Assembly (NCBI GenBank): GCA_020845755.1
Contig: JADLFE010000019.1
Location: 62,001 to 126,000, forward strand
Source: Phycisphaerales bacterium
GTDB taxonomy: Bacteria > Planctomycetota > Phycisphaerae > Phycisphaerales > UBA1924
Direction: 5' to 3'
Length of the DNA stretch: 64,000 bases
Below are positions 36,439-45,435 of this stretch, one piece after another; within the stretch, counting starts at the first letter, position 1, and each line of letters starts with the position of its first letter. The position numbers were made by a program, and so were the translations under genes. Below the pieces are notes generated by a model. It was not told the origin of the DNA and did no database searches. It saw only the letters and a list, made by a program, of their open reading frames with translations.

Positions 36439-37062
36439 ATGTCCGATGCCGTTCCCATCCCGTTCCACGTTGCGCCGCGCGTGATCCTCGAGCGCCTGGC
36501 GGCACTGGCCGCGGCGGACTGCCCGCGCGTGGTCGCGATCACCGGCCCGGTCGGAGCGGGCAAGTCCACGCTCGCGTCGCTTCTCTCCACGTGCATCGTT
36601 CCGACCGACGCGTATCTCCCCGATTACGACCTCGTCGCGCCCGGCGAGCGCGACCTCCCCCACCACGCCGATTTCCCGCGATTGCTCGCGGACCTTCGCT
36701 CGCTTCTATCGCGGCGCGAGACGCGCATCCCCGTGTGGTCGTTCCAGACGCACAAGCGCACGGGAGAAACGCCACGCTCTCCCGGCGACGTCATCGTGCT
36801 CGAAGGAATCCACGCGCTGCACGAGCCGGTGCTCCCGCTGCTGGATATCAAGGTCTACGTCGATGCGCCGCGCGGTATTCGCTGGTCGCGCTGGGAGCAC
36901 ATCGAACGCACAGGGCAACGCGGCATGGGCGTCGAGCCGGCCCGCGAGTTCTTTCACAACGTCGCGGAGCCCACGTTCTCTCGCTTCGAATCGCTCTATC
37001 GCGCTCGGGCGGATGTCGTGGTTTCCAACGATGAGTTCATGCACGAAGAAGTGGGCATCTAG
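36439..37062 (+). CDS. Uridine-kinase-like P-loop protein
   Basis: A 207-residue member of the uridine kinase/phosphoribulokinase fold. The Walker A motif is GPVGAGKST at residues 37-45, the acceptor-site motif is PTDAYLPDYD and the strand-3 block is DVIVLEGIHAL. The lid and C-terminal helix (SRWEHIERTGQRGMG) carry Arg residues typical for the fold. It probably transfers the ATP gamma-phosphate to a nucleoside or sugar; true uridine kinases have further conserved residues that I cannot confirm. No obvious operon partner is present, and the next gene has its own palindromic promoter site. Confidence 0.75.
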   Translation: MSDAVPIPFHVAPRVILERLAALAAADCPRVVAITGPVGAGKSTLASLLSTCIVPTDAYLPDYDLVAPGERDLPHHADFPRLLADLRSLLSRRETRIPVWSFQTHKRTGETPRSPGDVIVLEGIHALHEPVLPLLDIKVYVDAPRGIRWSRWEHIERTGQRGMGVEPAREFFHNVAEPTFSRFESLYRARADVVVSNDEFMHEEVGI

Positions 37063-37183
37063 TACCGCAGGATCGCGGCCGCGCGGCACGGGACTCAAGC
37101 GCCGCTCCGATGCAGTTCCTGAGTATGTGCACGGATTGAACGGTTCACCCGCTCCCGGCCCGGCGCAAAGGACCAACGATCGT

Positions 37184-37201
37184 GTATAGTAAATACTATA
37201 C
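37184..37201. promoter_or_regulatory. AT-rich palindrome, candidate operator
   Basis: A perfect 18-base inverted repeat, GTATAGTA-AA-TACTATAC, stands out in GC-rich surroundings, 28 bases before the ATG at 37229. The shape (8-bp arms, 2-base centre) is that of a GntR- or MarR-like operator. It also contains a TATACT-like -10 hexamer. Confidence 0.5.
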
Positions 37202-37228
37202 TTCGTCAGCCCCGGCAAGGGAGGCCCC

Positions 37229-38380
37229 ATGAACCTGCAGCGCACCCTCATCCGCGTCATGCTGTGGATGCTCGCGATCACCGCCGTCGCGGGCGTCATG
37301 ACCATCTTCGGCTCGGCCCGCGTGATGGGGCGCGTCGCGGGCACGGGCGCCCTGACCGCCGCGGCCATGATCGCCGCGTTCCCGCTCAGCAAGTTCCTCG
37401 ACCGCGACAAGAAGCGCCTGGGCGGGCTCGTCGGGCTGCTCGGCCTGGTCGTCGCGTTCATCCTTGCGCTTCTGGCCATCTGGATCGGGATGTTCAGCGC
37501 GTCGGGCGACCTCGAGGAGCGTCTGGCCGCGTCGTCGTTCACGATCTTCGTCGCCTCCATGCTCGCGGCGTTCCTGCTGCCCGCGCGGCACTCCGCCACG
37601 CTCGCCATCGCCGCGACATTCTCGCTGATCTCCGAATCCATGGCGGCCCTGCTCTTCCTCGCCGCGATCTGGTCGGACTTTGAGCACCGACTCGGGGAGA
37701 CCGGCGGCGGGCTGCTCGCCTCGGTCGCGCCCGCGGCATTGGCGATGATCGCCTCCTCGCCGCGCGAGCGCGCCTGGCGCTGGATCGGCCCGCTGGCGGC
37801 GCTCGTCGCGTTCGTGATGAGCTTCCTCGGCACGTGGTTCATCCCGTCCGACGACCCGACCATCTACATCGGCGTGCTCAGCATCGCCTGCATCGTCGGG
37901 CACGCCAACATCGTGCTGCACCTCAAGCTCCCTGAGTCGGCGCTGTGGCTGCGCCTGGTGGCGATCGCGTCGGCCGCCGCGACCGCCGGCGGGATCACGT
38001 TCGTCTCCGCGCTCTCCAAGGGCTTCGACCATCCGCCGCCCGACATGCTGGCGCGGTTCACGGGAGCCGCGGGCATCGTGACGGCGTGCGCCACGATCGC
38101 GCTGGTGGTCCTGCTGAAGCTCAACCCCGCGCGCAGCGCCGAGGCGGTGACGAGCATCGCGTCGGTCTCGCTCGTGTGCCCGCACTGCACCAAGAAGTTC
38201 GACGCCCGGGTCGGCACGTCCGCGTGCCCGACGTGCGGCCTGCTGGTCACGCTCGCCGTCCGCGAGCCCCTGTGTCATGTCTGCCAGTACCCGCTGCTGG
38301 ACCTGAAATCAGCGAATTGTCCGGAATGCGGCACGCCGCGGGCGGGGAACCCGGCGCTGGCGGGCGACAAGCCGGAATGA
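37229..38380 (+). CDS. Membrane protein with C-terminal zinc ribbons
   Basis: A 383-residue protein with eight or more hydrophobic helices in the first 310 residues (for example WMLAITAVAGVMTIFG and LLGLVVAFILALLAIWIG). The last 70 residues are a cytoplasmic double zinc ribbon (LVCPHCTKKF ... CPTCGLL and PLCHVCQYPL ... NCPECGTP). Unlike the ribbon proteins at 32.5-35 kb, the ribbon is C-terminal here. Function unknown. It is preceded by a perfect AT-rich palindrome, which suggests tight control by a dedicated repressor. Confidence 0.75.
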   Translation: MNLQRTLIRVMLWMLAITAVAGVMTIFGSARVMGRVAGTGALTAAAMIAAFPLSKFLDRDKKRLGGLVGLLGLVVAFILALLAIWIGMFSASGDLEERLAASSFTIFVASMLAAFLLPARHSATLAIAATFSLISESMAALLFLAAIWSDFEHRLGETGGGLLASVAPAALAMIASSPRERAWRWIGPLAALVAFVMSFLGTWFIPSDDPTIYIGVLSIACIVGHANIVLHLKLPESALWLRLVAIASAAATAGGITFVSALSKGFDHPPPDMLARFTGAAGIVTACATIALVVLLKLNPARSAEAVTSIASVSLVCPHCTKKFDARVGTSACPTCGLLVTLAVREPLCHVCQYPLLDLKSANCPECGTPRAGNPALAGDKPE

Positions 38381-38486
38381 GCACGAACGGCACAACGCTC
38401 GACGCAGCATTCACCAAGTCCGCGAGGAAGGTGCGGAATCTTGGTTCGCGTGCACCGTCAAGCCAGCGCTGCGTGACGCGATCTGT

Positions 38487-39563
38487 TCATTTGCTCTGCA
38501 TGTCCGGCGCGTCGAGCACCACGGCCGGCGAAGTTCCCATCGCAAGGAACCCGATGCGCTGCTGCTGGTCCATAATGACGATCTGGTGGCCGAACTCGAA
38601 GACCACGGAGCCGTTGGGCAGGATGGCGGGCGCAGTCGCGCGCCAACGCCACAGAGGATTCGCGAAGTTGAGTGAATGCTTCAGGCGCCAGCCCTCCGCA
38701 TCTGCAGTATCGAATTCGCGAAGCCCGGCCTCCGCGAACGTATGCGCACTATACGAAATCACACCCCGGTCTTTCTCAGCGCGGAAGTCCCGCGGCCAAA
38801 CATCCGAAGGTCCCTCTGCGCCCACGGACTCGCTCAACTTCCCAACAACACCTGAATCCTGTGTTGCAACAACGATTTCAACGCGACCCTCGGTGTCGAC
38901 GATCGAAACACGCCCGTCTGCTTCCGATCTTGCCCACAATGGCAGCCTACGGCCAACCCGTCGATCTTCGGGCAGTTCGCCGACCCTCTCATCGCCCGTG
39001 CGATCCAGCCGTACTCGTCGTACCGAGCCATCACGCGCATCGACGTAATAGACATACCCATGCGCCTCGCCCGCCATGCCGCGAACGTCGCGCACGACCG
39101 TGTAGTCGGTAAGCAGCGACATCGGACTGACCCAGAGGTACATCGCGATGAGCACCGCGTACGACGCCGCTTGCACCCAGACAGCGCCCGCCAAGCGCGC
39201 GCTGAGACCGCGCGAGGAACCCTTGAGCGACCACAGCACCAGCGGGCACTCCACGAGCACCGTCAGCACGAACGCGACGCCGACCAGCACACCCAGCGTC
39301 AGGCCCGCGCGATACAGCGGCGGGTCGACGAAGCTCGCGTCCACCCACTGAACGAGCCCGGGCAGCAGCGCCATGCCGACCAGACCCGAGACGTAATTGG
39401 CCGCAATCATCTTGGGCGCCGCGGACTTGTACTTGACGCCACCCCACCACGACAAGAGGGCGCCCTCGCACAGGCCGATGATCAGATTGCCAAGCACCAG
39501 GTGTCCGCAGCCCAACCACATCAGGGGCGTGCCGACATTGGCGAGCAGGTGCGACGGAACCAT
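38487..39563 (-). CDS. Hypothetical multi-pass membrane protein with extracytoplasmic beta domain
   Basis: A 358-residue protein. The first half has five or six hydrophobic helices (HLVLGNLIIGLCEGALLSWW, LTLGVLVGVAFVLTVLVEC, SYAVLIAMYLWVSPMS). The second half is soluble with repeated short strands (GYVYYVDARDGSVRRVRLD, GRVSIVDTEGRVEIVV), suggesting a small beta-propeller exposed outside the membrane. The start is ATG 39563; a TTG seven codons upstream is less likely. The family is not recognised. It lies on the opposite strand to the ribbon protein before it, and the ends converge. Confidence 0.65.
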   Translation of the reverse strand: MVPSHLLANVGTPLMWLGCGHLVLGNLIIGLCEGALLSWWGGVKYKSAAPKMIAANYVSGLVGMALLPGLVQWVDASFVDPPLYRAGLTLGVLVGVAFVLTVLVECPLVLWSLKGSSRGLSARLAGAVWVQAASYAVLIAMYLWVSPMSLLTDYTVVRDVRGMAGEAHGYVYYVDARDGSVRRVRLDRTGDERVGELPEDRRVGRRLPLWARSEADGRVSIVDTEGRVEIVVATQDSGVVGKLSESVGAEGPSDVWPRDFRAEKDRGVISYSAHTFAEAGLREFDTADAEGWRLKHSLNFANPLWRWRATAPAILPNGSVVFEFGHQIVIMDQQQRIGFLAMGTSPAVVLDAPDMQSK

Positions 39564-39638
39564 CACGGTATTGTACCGATACAAGTCGCGGGTGGATGCG
39601 TTTGATGAGGGAATTGCAGTTGGTGAGCCGCGCTCAAT

Positions 39639-39872
39639 CTACTTCATCAGCGCCCACAAGCCAAAGACGATCGCGCCCGCGCCGCCGACGATGTACCACG
39701 CGATGCTGATCTTCATCTTGGCCTCGAGGCGGCGCTGCGTGAAGGACTTGTCCTTCTCGGCCGAGAGACGCTGCTTGTGGGCCGCGCCCTGGGCGAGCGC
39801 TTCGCCGAGCCGCTTGTAAGGATCGCCCGATCGTCCGGAGTATTTCTCATACATATCAGGGTCGATCGCCAT
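39639..39872 (-). CDS. Small tail-anchored membrane protein
   Basis: A 77-residue protein of unknown function with an N-terminal charged helical part (DMYEKYSGRSGDPYKRLGEA and KQRLSAEKDKSFTQRRLEAK) and a single C-terminal membrane helix (ISIAWYIVGGAGAIVFGLWA). The topology is that of a tail-anchored or small regulatory membrane protein. It begins at ATG 39872, 76 bases before the start of the membrane protein at 39563, so the two may be one unit. Confidence 0.6.
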   Translation of the reverse strand: MAIDPDMYEKYSGRSGDPYKRLGEALAQGAAHKQRLSAEKDKSFTQRRLEAKMKISIAWYIVGGAGAIVFGLWALMK

Positions 39873-39949
39873 CGCGTGCTCTTTTTTTGTGATCGCCGAT
39901 GCCGCGGACTTCACGTCGCTGCACCATGCAAGAGCGTCGCGACGGGCTT

Positions 39950-41194
39950 CTACTTACTTACATTCTTGGGCCCCCACCACTCGATCATCTTTTTGAACAC
40001 GATCGTGAAGCCCGCCTGCGGGTCCTGCCCCTCCTTCGAGAAGCCGTGGTCTTCGCCGATGCGCCGGTCGGTCGTCACGTCCTTGCCCGCGGCCGTCAGC
40101 TGCGCACGCAGCACGTCGCAGCTCTCCACCGGCACCGACGTGTCCAGTGTGCCGTACGCCAGGAACATCCTGGCGTTGCACGAGAGCGCGCTCTGCACCG
40201 GGCTTGCCTTCATGAACGTCGACCAGCGCCGGTTGGGATGGCCCCACTCGGATTTCTCGATGCTGTCGGGGTCCTGCATGATCCGGGTCCACGCCTCGTA
40301 CGCCGACTCGACCCGCGCCTCGCGCTCCGCGGCACTCTCGCCCGGCGTTTGCTCGCGCCGGGCCAGCTGCGCCATATCAAACAACTGCGTCGGCCCGCCG
40401 GCGGAGAGGATCGCGACGTGCGTCGCCTCGGGCAGCGCCGCCCCGACGTGGGCCGCCATGTCGCCGCCCTCGGAGTGCCCGGCGATCAGGAGCGTCGACG
40501 TGTCGATGCCGGGAAGGGCGCGGGCCGCCCGCGTCGCCGCCACGATCGCCGCGGTCCAGCGCTGCGGCGTGTGCTCTCGCTTGAACTCATCGGTGCAACC
40601 CTCGGCCGAGCCGGGCGGCGTGGCCTGCGACAAAAACGCCACGCCCGGCTTTTCAACCACGAGCACGCGGAAACGCCCGTCGGCGAGGGTGAGCAGGATG
40701 TTCTGGATCCCGCCGTAGCGCCGCCCGTCGGGCAATTCGCCAAAGAGCGACCCGCCGCCCGAGCCCTGGATGAACACGACGATGGGGAGCTTCTGGTCCT
40801 TCGCGCCCGCGTCAGCCACCTTGGCGTCGCGATCGCCTTGCTTTTCCGTCGCCTTGCTCTCCGCGCCGGCTCCGCTGGCGCTGCTCTTCTCGCCCCCCTT
40901 GGGCGCGGCGCTGGGCTTGTAGTTTGCCACGGAGAGATAGAACGTAATCTCCCTCCCGAACTCGTCGGTCGTGGTGTAACGATCGAAGGGGAGTTTCAGT
41001 TCGCCTGCGTGTGCCACCAATGCAGCGACGGGCTGGATGGCACGACCTGCATCGGAAGGCTCGGGAACGAACGGAGTGGCGAGGACGTTGCGGTCCTGTC
41101 CGAGCACGATTCGCGCCGGTGCGTCGTGCGTCATACAAACCAGGGACAGCGCCACCACCATAACCCCACGCGGCATCCATTGATTGATGTTCAT
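39950..41194 (-). CDS. Secreted alpha/beta hydrolase
   Basis: A 414-residue exported protein with a signal-type segment at residues 9-28 (RGVMVVALSLVCMTHDAPA). It has an alpha/beta-hydrolase fold with nucleophile elbow GHSEGG, acid in YGTLDTSVPVES and base in GEDHGFS near the end. The oxyanion strand is PIVVFIQGSGGGS. An Ala/Lys/Glu/Gly-rich linker (about residues 95-130) sits between the N-terminal beta part and the fold, so it may be anchored. The architecture fits an esterase or peptidase of the S9/DLH type; the substrate is unknown. The TCAGTATACTGA palindrome about 55 bases upstream may carry its promoter. Confidence 0.78.
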   Translation of the reverse strand: MNINQWMPRGVMVVALSLVCMTHDAPARIVLGQDRNVLATPFVPEPSDAGRAIQPVAALVAHAGELKLPFDRYTTTDEFGREITFYLSVANYKPSAAPKGGEKSSASGAGAESKATEKQGDRDAKVADAGAKDQKLPIVVFIQGSGGGSLFGELPDGRRYGGIQNILLTLADGRFRVLVVEKPGVAFLSQATPPGSAEGCTDEFKREHTPQRWTAAIVAATRAARALPGIDTSTLLIAGHSEGGDMAAHVGAALPEATHVAILSAGGPTQLFDMAQLARREQTPGESAAEREARVESAYEAWTRIMQDPDSIEKSEWGHPNRRWSTFMKASPVQSALSCNARMFLAYGTLDTSVPVESCDVLRAQLTAAGKDVTTDRRIGEDHGFSKEGQDPQAGFTIVFKKMIEWWGPKNVSK

Positions 41195-41248
41195 GCAGCC
41201 CTCAAGATGCGCCGAGAGCAGCCTCCCGTCGAGAGGCCGGAATATTTT

Positions 41249-41260
41249 TCAGTATACTGA
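41249..41260 (-). promoter_or_regulatory. Palindrome with -10-like core ahead of hydrolase gene
   Basis: A perfect TCAGTATACTGA palindrome in an AT-rich pocket, 55 bases before the hydrolase start and just after the end of the oxidoreductase gene. On the minus strand it contains TATACT, a good -10 hexamer. Overlap of a -10 with a palindrome suggests repression. Confidence 0.4.
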
Positions 41261-41278
41261 TCCATGGCCAGTCATTGA

Positions 41279-42442
41279 TTACCCGAGCCCGCGCTCCGAC
41301 GACTGCGAGCGTGGCTCCAATCCCACCTGCATGAGGAGCGGCCGCACTTCCACCGGGATGCCCTCGCGCGACGAGCGTCGCACCGCCTCCATGATGCAGA
41401 AGGTCTCGATCCCCTCTTCCAGCGACGGAGAGGCGACGGTGTTGTTGATGATCGAGCGCGCGAAGTGTTGGGCGTAGTTCGCGAATTCGCCGTAGTGCAT
41501 GCCGTGGACCTCGCTGTTGAAGTAGTAGTGGCGGCCGGCGTAGAGAGAATCCTCGACGACTTCCGTGCCGTCCTTGGCCAGATGCGTGTAGCGCATGTCG
41601 TGGTACTGTGCCTGGCTGGTTGAGTCACTCCCGTAGAGCATGAGTTCGATGCAGTTGCGCGCCCGGGGGAGTTCGTGGCAGCCGTAGTGCCCCATCGCGC
41701 GCCCCAGCGCTCCCGCTTGCGAGAACGCGTTGACGACGTAGATGTCGGGGCCGACCACGCCGCGCTCGCGTCCCAGCGCCGAGGTGCTGGCCATCGCGCT
41801 CACGCGTTCGATCGGCCCGAGGTACCAGCGCAGGAGATCGATCGGGTGGGAAAGTCCCAGGAAGACCCAGTCGGTGCCCTTGGCGACCCACGGGCTCTTG
41901 TCGTAGTACCAGTCCATGCGGTGGATGTAGTGAGCATCGACGAGTTCGAGCGTGCCGAGTTCGCCGCGCTCGAACGCCGCACGCTGCCGGCGGAAGGGTT
42001 CAAAGAACCGCGTCGATTGCCCGACCAGCAGTTTGCATCCTGTGCGGCGTCCCGCGTCGAGGATCAGCCGCGCATCCTCAACACTGTTGACCAGGGGCTT
42101 GGTGCAGATGACGTGCTTGCCGGCCTCGAAGGCCTTGACGATGTGCTCGCCGTGTTGCGCGTCGGGCGTGTAGATCGCGACGATGTCGACGTCACGCCGC
42201 TTGAGCATCTGGTCGTAGTCGGTGGTGTAGAAGAGATCGGGGAGTTCGCCCTTGGACGCCTCGATCTTCTCGTGCGACAGGTCGCAGCCGGCCACGGGCC
42301 TCGCATCGCTGCAGCGCGTCGCGAGCGAGAGCAGGAGGGTGCGCCCCTCGTGCAGGCCCAGCACCCCGACGCCGAGGGTCTTGTCGTGGTGGCGCACGGG
42401 CTCGATCGGTCTGGTCCCCGGAATGTGTCGGATGAACCCCAT
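41279..42442 (-). CDS. Gfo/Idh/MocA-family oxidoreductase
   Basis: A 387-residue NAD(P)-dependent sugar oxidoreductase of the Gfo/Idh/MocA family. The Rossmann start VGVLGLHEGRTLLL deviates from the usual GxGxxG. VAIYTPDAQHGEHIVKAFEAG and HVICTKPLVNS carry the nicotinamide-site Lys (in TKP, where EKP is commoner). A sugar-binding beta domain follows with the DAHYIHRMDWYYDKS and HPIDLLRWYLG segments. The ATG at 42442 has CAGGAG 8 bases upstream, so it is preferred over the ATG at 42490. Substrates could be inositol or sugar derivatives; no transporter is linked. Confidence 0.85.
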   Translation of the reverse strand: MGFIRHIPGTRPIEPVRHHDKTLGVGVLGLHEGRTLLLSLATRCSDARPVAGCDLSHEKIEASKGELPDLFYTTDYDQMLKRRDVDIVAIYTPDAQHGEHIVKAFEAGKHVICTKPLVNSVEDARLILDAGRRTGCKLLVGQSTRFFEPFRRQRAAFERGELGTLELVDAHYIHRMDWYYDKSPWVAKGTDWVFLGLSHPIDLLRWYLGPIERVSAMASTSALGRERGVVGPDIYVVNAFSQAGALGRAMGHYGCHELPRARNCIELMLYGSDSTSQAQYHDMRYTHLAKDGTEVVEDSLYAGRHYYFNSEVHGMHYGEFANYAQHFARSIINNTVASPSLEEGIETFCIMEAVRRSSREGIPVEVRPLLMQVGLEPRSQSSERGLG

Positions 42443-42570
42443 GATGGGCTCCTGTTCGGCGTGAGTTTCACAAACGTCCGGCGGAATCACGAGCGGCGGA
42501 GCGTGATTTGTCGTCGCCCATTCCCGCCGCGTTCCGGTAGAGTAGAGGCGAGTTTCATCGGAGCCAGATC

Positions 42571-45285
42571 ATGACCATAATGATGAAAACGTCGGCCGGA
42601 TTCGCCTCGCTCTTTGCGATTGCTTCGCTCGCGGGGATTGCCCGCGGCTCGGGCGACGGCCCGCGCCCGGCGTTCAACGACGAGCCCAAGGCCAACGACT
42701 GGTACACGTCCGGCTCCGATTGCTCGCTCTACGCGGGCTCGGATTTCAACGGCGACGGGCTCGATGATCTCTTCACATTCAACGCCGGGCGACAGTTGTT
42801 CTATTCGCCCAACGTGCATGGGTGGAAGGCCGCGGGCTGGCAGATGATCCTGGAGAATGGCCCGGAGAACGCGGTGGCGCTGCAGGGCGGCGAGTGGATC
42901 GCCGACCTGCCGGGAGAGGAGATCGCGATCGTCGGGCCGCACGAGGTGCGCGTCGTCGGCTCGCCCAAGGACGGCAAGTTCGATCAGGTGGTGACGCTCG
43001 CGGCGCCGGATGGTGTGACGTTGTTGAGGGCCGTGCGAGGCGCGGACGGCTCCGTTCGCCTGGTTGACGCCGGCGGTGCGGAGTATGTGATCAGAGATCG
43101 TGCGATCGTGGCGACGGATGTCAAAGGGCAGCCGCCCTCCAACGACCCCGCGCAGAACTGGCGTGACTCGATTCACGCGATCTTTTCGTCGGCGGTCTCG
43201 AGCGATATCGACGCGCTGGCACGGAATTGGGCGCCGCCGTATGAACCGGACGCGCGCGTGGTTACGGTGTTTGAGTACGGCTCGACGCGAACGACGGGCA
43301 AGCGTGACCTGGGCGTGGTGTACGCCGGCCACCTTCCACACGATCATCACGTGATCCGCGTCGTTGTGGGTCCCGACGCCGCGGGGCAAGATTCCGATGC
43401 CGACGGCCTGACCGACCAGCAGGAACGCGACCTGGGCACCGATCCGTTCGACCGCGACACCGACGACGATTCGCTGCTGGACGGCTGGGAGGTCAACGGC
43501 CTGCCGCGCGGCATCGACCTCGGGCCCGATGTGCTCCTGTACTCCAAGGACCGCCCCGAGGCCGATCGCAACAAGCAACTGAACCCGCTCCGACAGGACG
43601 TGATCTGCAACGTGTCGTATTTCGACGGCGTTGACCCCAAGCAGTTCGCCAACGAAATCCCGCACGTGCAGCGCCTGTATCGCGAGTTGAACACACCGAA
43701 CCCCGACGGCTCGCACGGCATCTGGGTCCACGTGCGTCCGCTCCCGACGTTTGTCGCCAAGGAAGATCAGACGCTCGGCTGGTGGGACATCGGCGCGAAG
43801 TACTGCCCGAAGAATGAGCGGGGGCTCGTTCACTGGATGCAGGTCACGCCGTGGGGCGGCGGGCAGGCGGCCCAGACGGGCGACATGGGCGGGTGCGGCA
43901 ACGGCTGGGCCGTCTTCGCGCACGAGTTCGGCCATCAGATGTCGCTCGGGCACGAGGGCGACTCGCCCGCCGCGTGGTGCCCGCTCTATCCGTCGCTGAT
44001 GTCGTACGCGTTCAGTTATTCGTTCGATGGCGACGGCAACAAGATCCACTTCTCGCGCGGGCAGTTCCGCGAAACGGTACTCGACGAGCGCAATCTCAGC
44101 GAGAAACTCCCGTATCCCTACGCCGACCTGAAGTACCTGGCCAATTGGCCGTATCGCTTCACGCTCAAGGACAACGGCGACGGCACGACGATGATCGACT
44201 GGAACCACAACGGCAAGTTCGACGACACGCCCGTCGAGGCCGACGTGAACTACGGCGGGTCGACCAATTGCGGCGTCCGCGCAAACATCGACATCACGGG
44301 CACCGGGCCGGCGCTGGCGTACGTCGGCGACGTGTGCTATCTCGCGTCGGTCGATCAGACGCGAGATCACGTCTGGATTCGCGCGTACAAGGGCGACAAC
44401 GCGTGGAACGAGCCGCGCACCATCCCCAGCACCGCGACCGAGCGCGAGCCCCTGCTGGTGGGCGGGCCGGACTACGGCCTCATGATTCACCATCACATCT
44501 ATGGCTGGCACGTGACGAAGTTCACGGGCACGGAGATCGGCGCGACGGTGAAGATTCCCGACGTGCCGCCGATCGACCTATCGGTGTGCCGCGTGGGCGA
44601 TCGCGTGCTGCTGGTGACGCGGAACCAGGACGACACACTGGATGCGCGCTGGATGACGTTCAAGGACAACGATTTCAGCAAGCCGGTGGTCACGCCGCCG
44701 ACGAAGCTGGAGATCCGCTCGGTCGTGCCGGCGGGGCTTGGTGTCGAGCCGGGGACGAACAGGCTGATCATCGCGACGGCGTATCAGAACTCGCGCGGCG
44801 TGAACTGGTGCATGCGCGTCACGTGGTGTAACGTCAACGGCGATCGCATCCACGAGCAGGAGACCAAGTGGACGCGCGGCGAGGGCTCGGGCAACGGCAC
44901 GGTGACGCGCCCCATCGTCGCGTTCAACAACGCCGGGCAGCTGTACCTGTTCCACCAGGGCGGGCCGGGGCTCAACGGGCAGATGATCGCGTATCGCACG
45001 TCGCGCGTGGGGAACACGGCGCTCGACGAAGGGTGGCTGACGTGCATGCTGTACGACGTGTGGACGAGTTCACGGGTGCCGATCGCGTTTGCGAACGGGG
45101 CGCAGGGCGCGGTGTTCTCGTATCGCTGGGACCCGACGCAGCCGTACAACCAGTTGCAGACGGCGGGCCAGGGTTTCGGGATCGACCCGGTGGCGATGCG
45201 TGACTTTGACGACGGCGCGAAGATGAGCAGGTGGGGCATCCGTCACTCGATCATGACGATGCCGACGGACGAGCAGTTGAAGTAG
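42571..45285 (+). CDS. Secreted metzincin-like metalloprotease with TSP3-type Ca repeats
   Basis: A 904-residue exported protein with a signal peptide at residues 1-26 (ASLFAIASLAGIARG). Residues 50-280 include an FG-GAP-like DFNGDGLDDLFTF block. Thrombospondin type-3-like Ca repeats follow (DSDADGLTDQQ, DRDTDDDSLLDGWE, about 273-310), then the catalytic domain with HEFGHQMSLGH at 451-461 (His451, Glu452, His455, His461) and a Met-turn-like SLMSYAF about 20 residues later. The residue after the second His pair is Ser rather than the usual Gly at the eighth position. The last 350 residues look like a beta-propeller or lectin-like tail. The start codon may be ATG 42571, 42580 or 42583. Confidence 0.8.
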   Translation: MTIMMKTSAGFASLFAIASLAGIARGSGDGPRPAFNDEPKANDWYTSGSDCSLYAGSDFNGDGLDDLFTFNAGRQLFYSPNVHGWKAAGWQMILENGPENAVALQGGEWIADLPGEEIAIVGPHEVRVVGSPKDGKFDQVVTLAAPDGVTLLRAVRGADGSVRLVDAGGAEYVIRDRAIVATDVKGQPPSNDPAQNWRDSIHAIFSSAVSSDIDALARNWAPPYEPDARVVTVFEYGSTRTTGKRDLGVVYAGHLPHDHHVIRVVVGPDAAGQDSDADGLTDQQERDLGTDPFDRDTDDDSLLDGWEVNGLPRGIDLGPDVLLYSKDRPEADRNKQLNPLRQDVICNVSYFDGVDPKQFANEIPHVQRLYRELNTPNPDGSHGIWVHVRPLPTFVAKEDQTLGWWDIGAKYCPKNERGLVHWMQVTPWGGGQAAQTGDMGGCGNGWAVFAHEFGHQMSLGHEGDSPAAWCPLYPSLMSYAFSYSFDGDGNKIHFSRGQFRETVLDERNLSEKLPYPYADLKYLANWPYRFTLKDNGDGTTMIDWNHNGKFDDTPVEADVNYGGSTNCGVRANIDITGTGPALAYVGDVCYLASVDQTRDHVWIRAYKGDNAWNEPRTIPSTATEREPLLVGGPDYGLMIHHHIYGWHVTKFTGTEIGATVKIPDVPPIDLSVCRVGDRVLLVTRNQDDTLDARWMTFKDNDFSKPVVTPPTKLEIRSVVPAGLGVEPGTNRLIIATAYQNSRGVNWCMRVTWCNVNGDRIHEQETKWTRGEGSGNGTVTRPIVAFNNAGQLYLFHQGGPGLNGQMIAYRTSRVGNTALDEGWLTCMLYDVWTSSRVPIAFANGAQGAVFSYRWDPTQPYNQLQTAGQGFGIDPVAMRDFDDGAKMSRWGIRHSIMTMPTDEQLK

Positions 45286-45435
45286 AGCACCTCTCATGCG
45301 GATCGGTATCGGCCGGGCACGGCGCGACGATGGTCGACTCGTGTCTTTGCGTGAACCGCGGGGTGCGTGCGCTCGTGCGTCACGAACGATGTCGGCGCGC
45401 CGACTCCGGGGGGGAAGGGGCGTCGCGTCGATTCG

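Noticed and set aside
42487-44511. Long minus-strand open frame opposite the metalloprotease
   Set aside because: Arg/Val/Ala-rich with no motifs; the plus strand has the HExxH site and a signal peptide.
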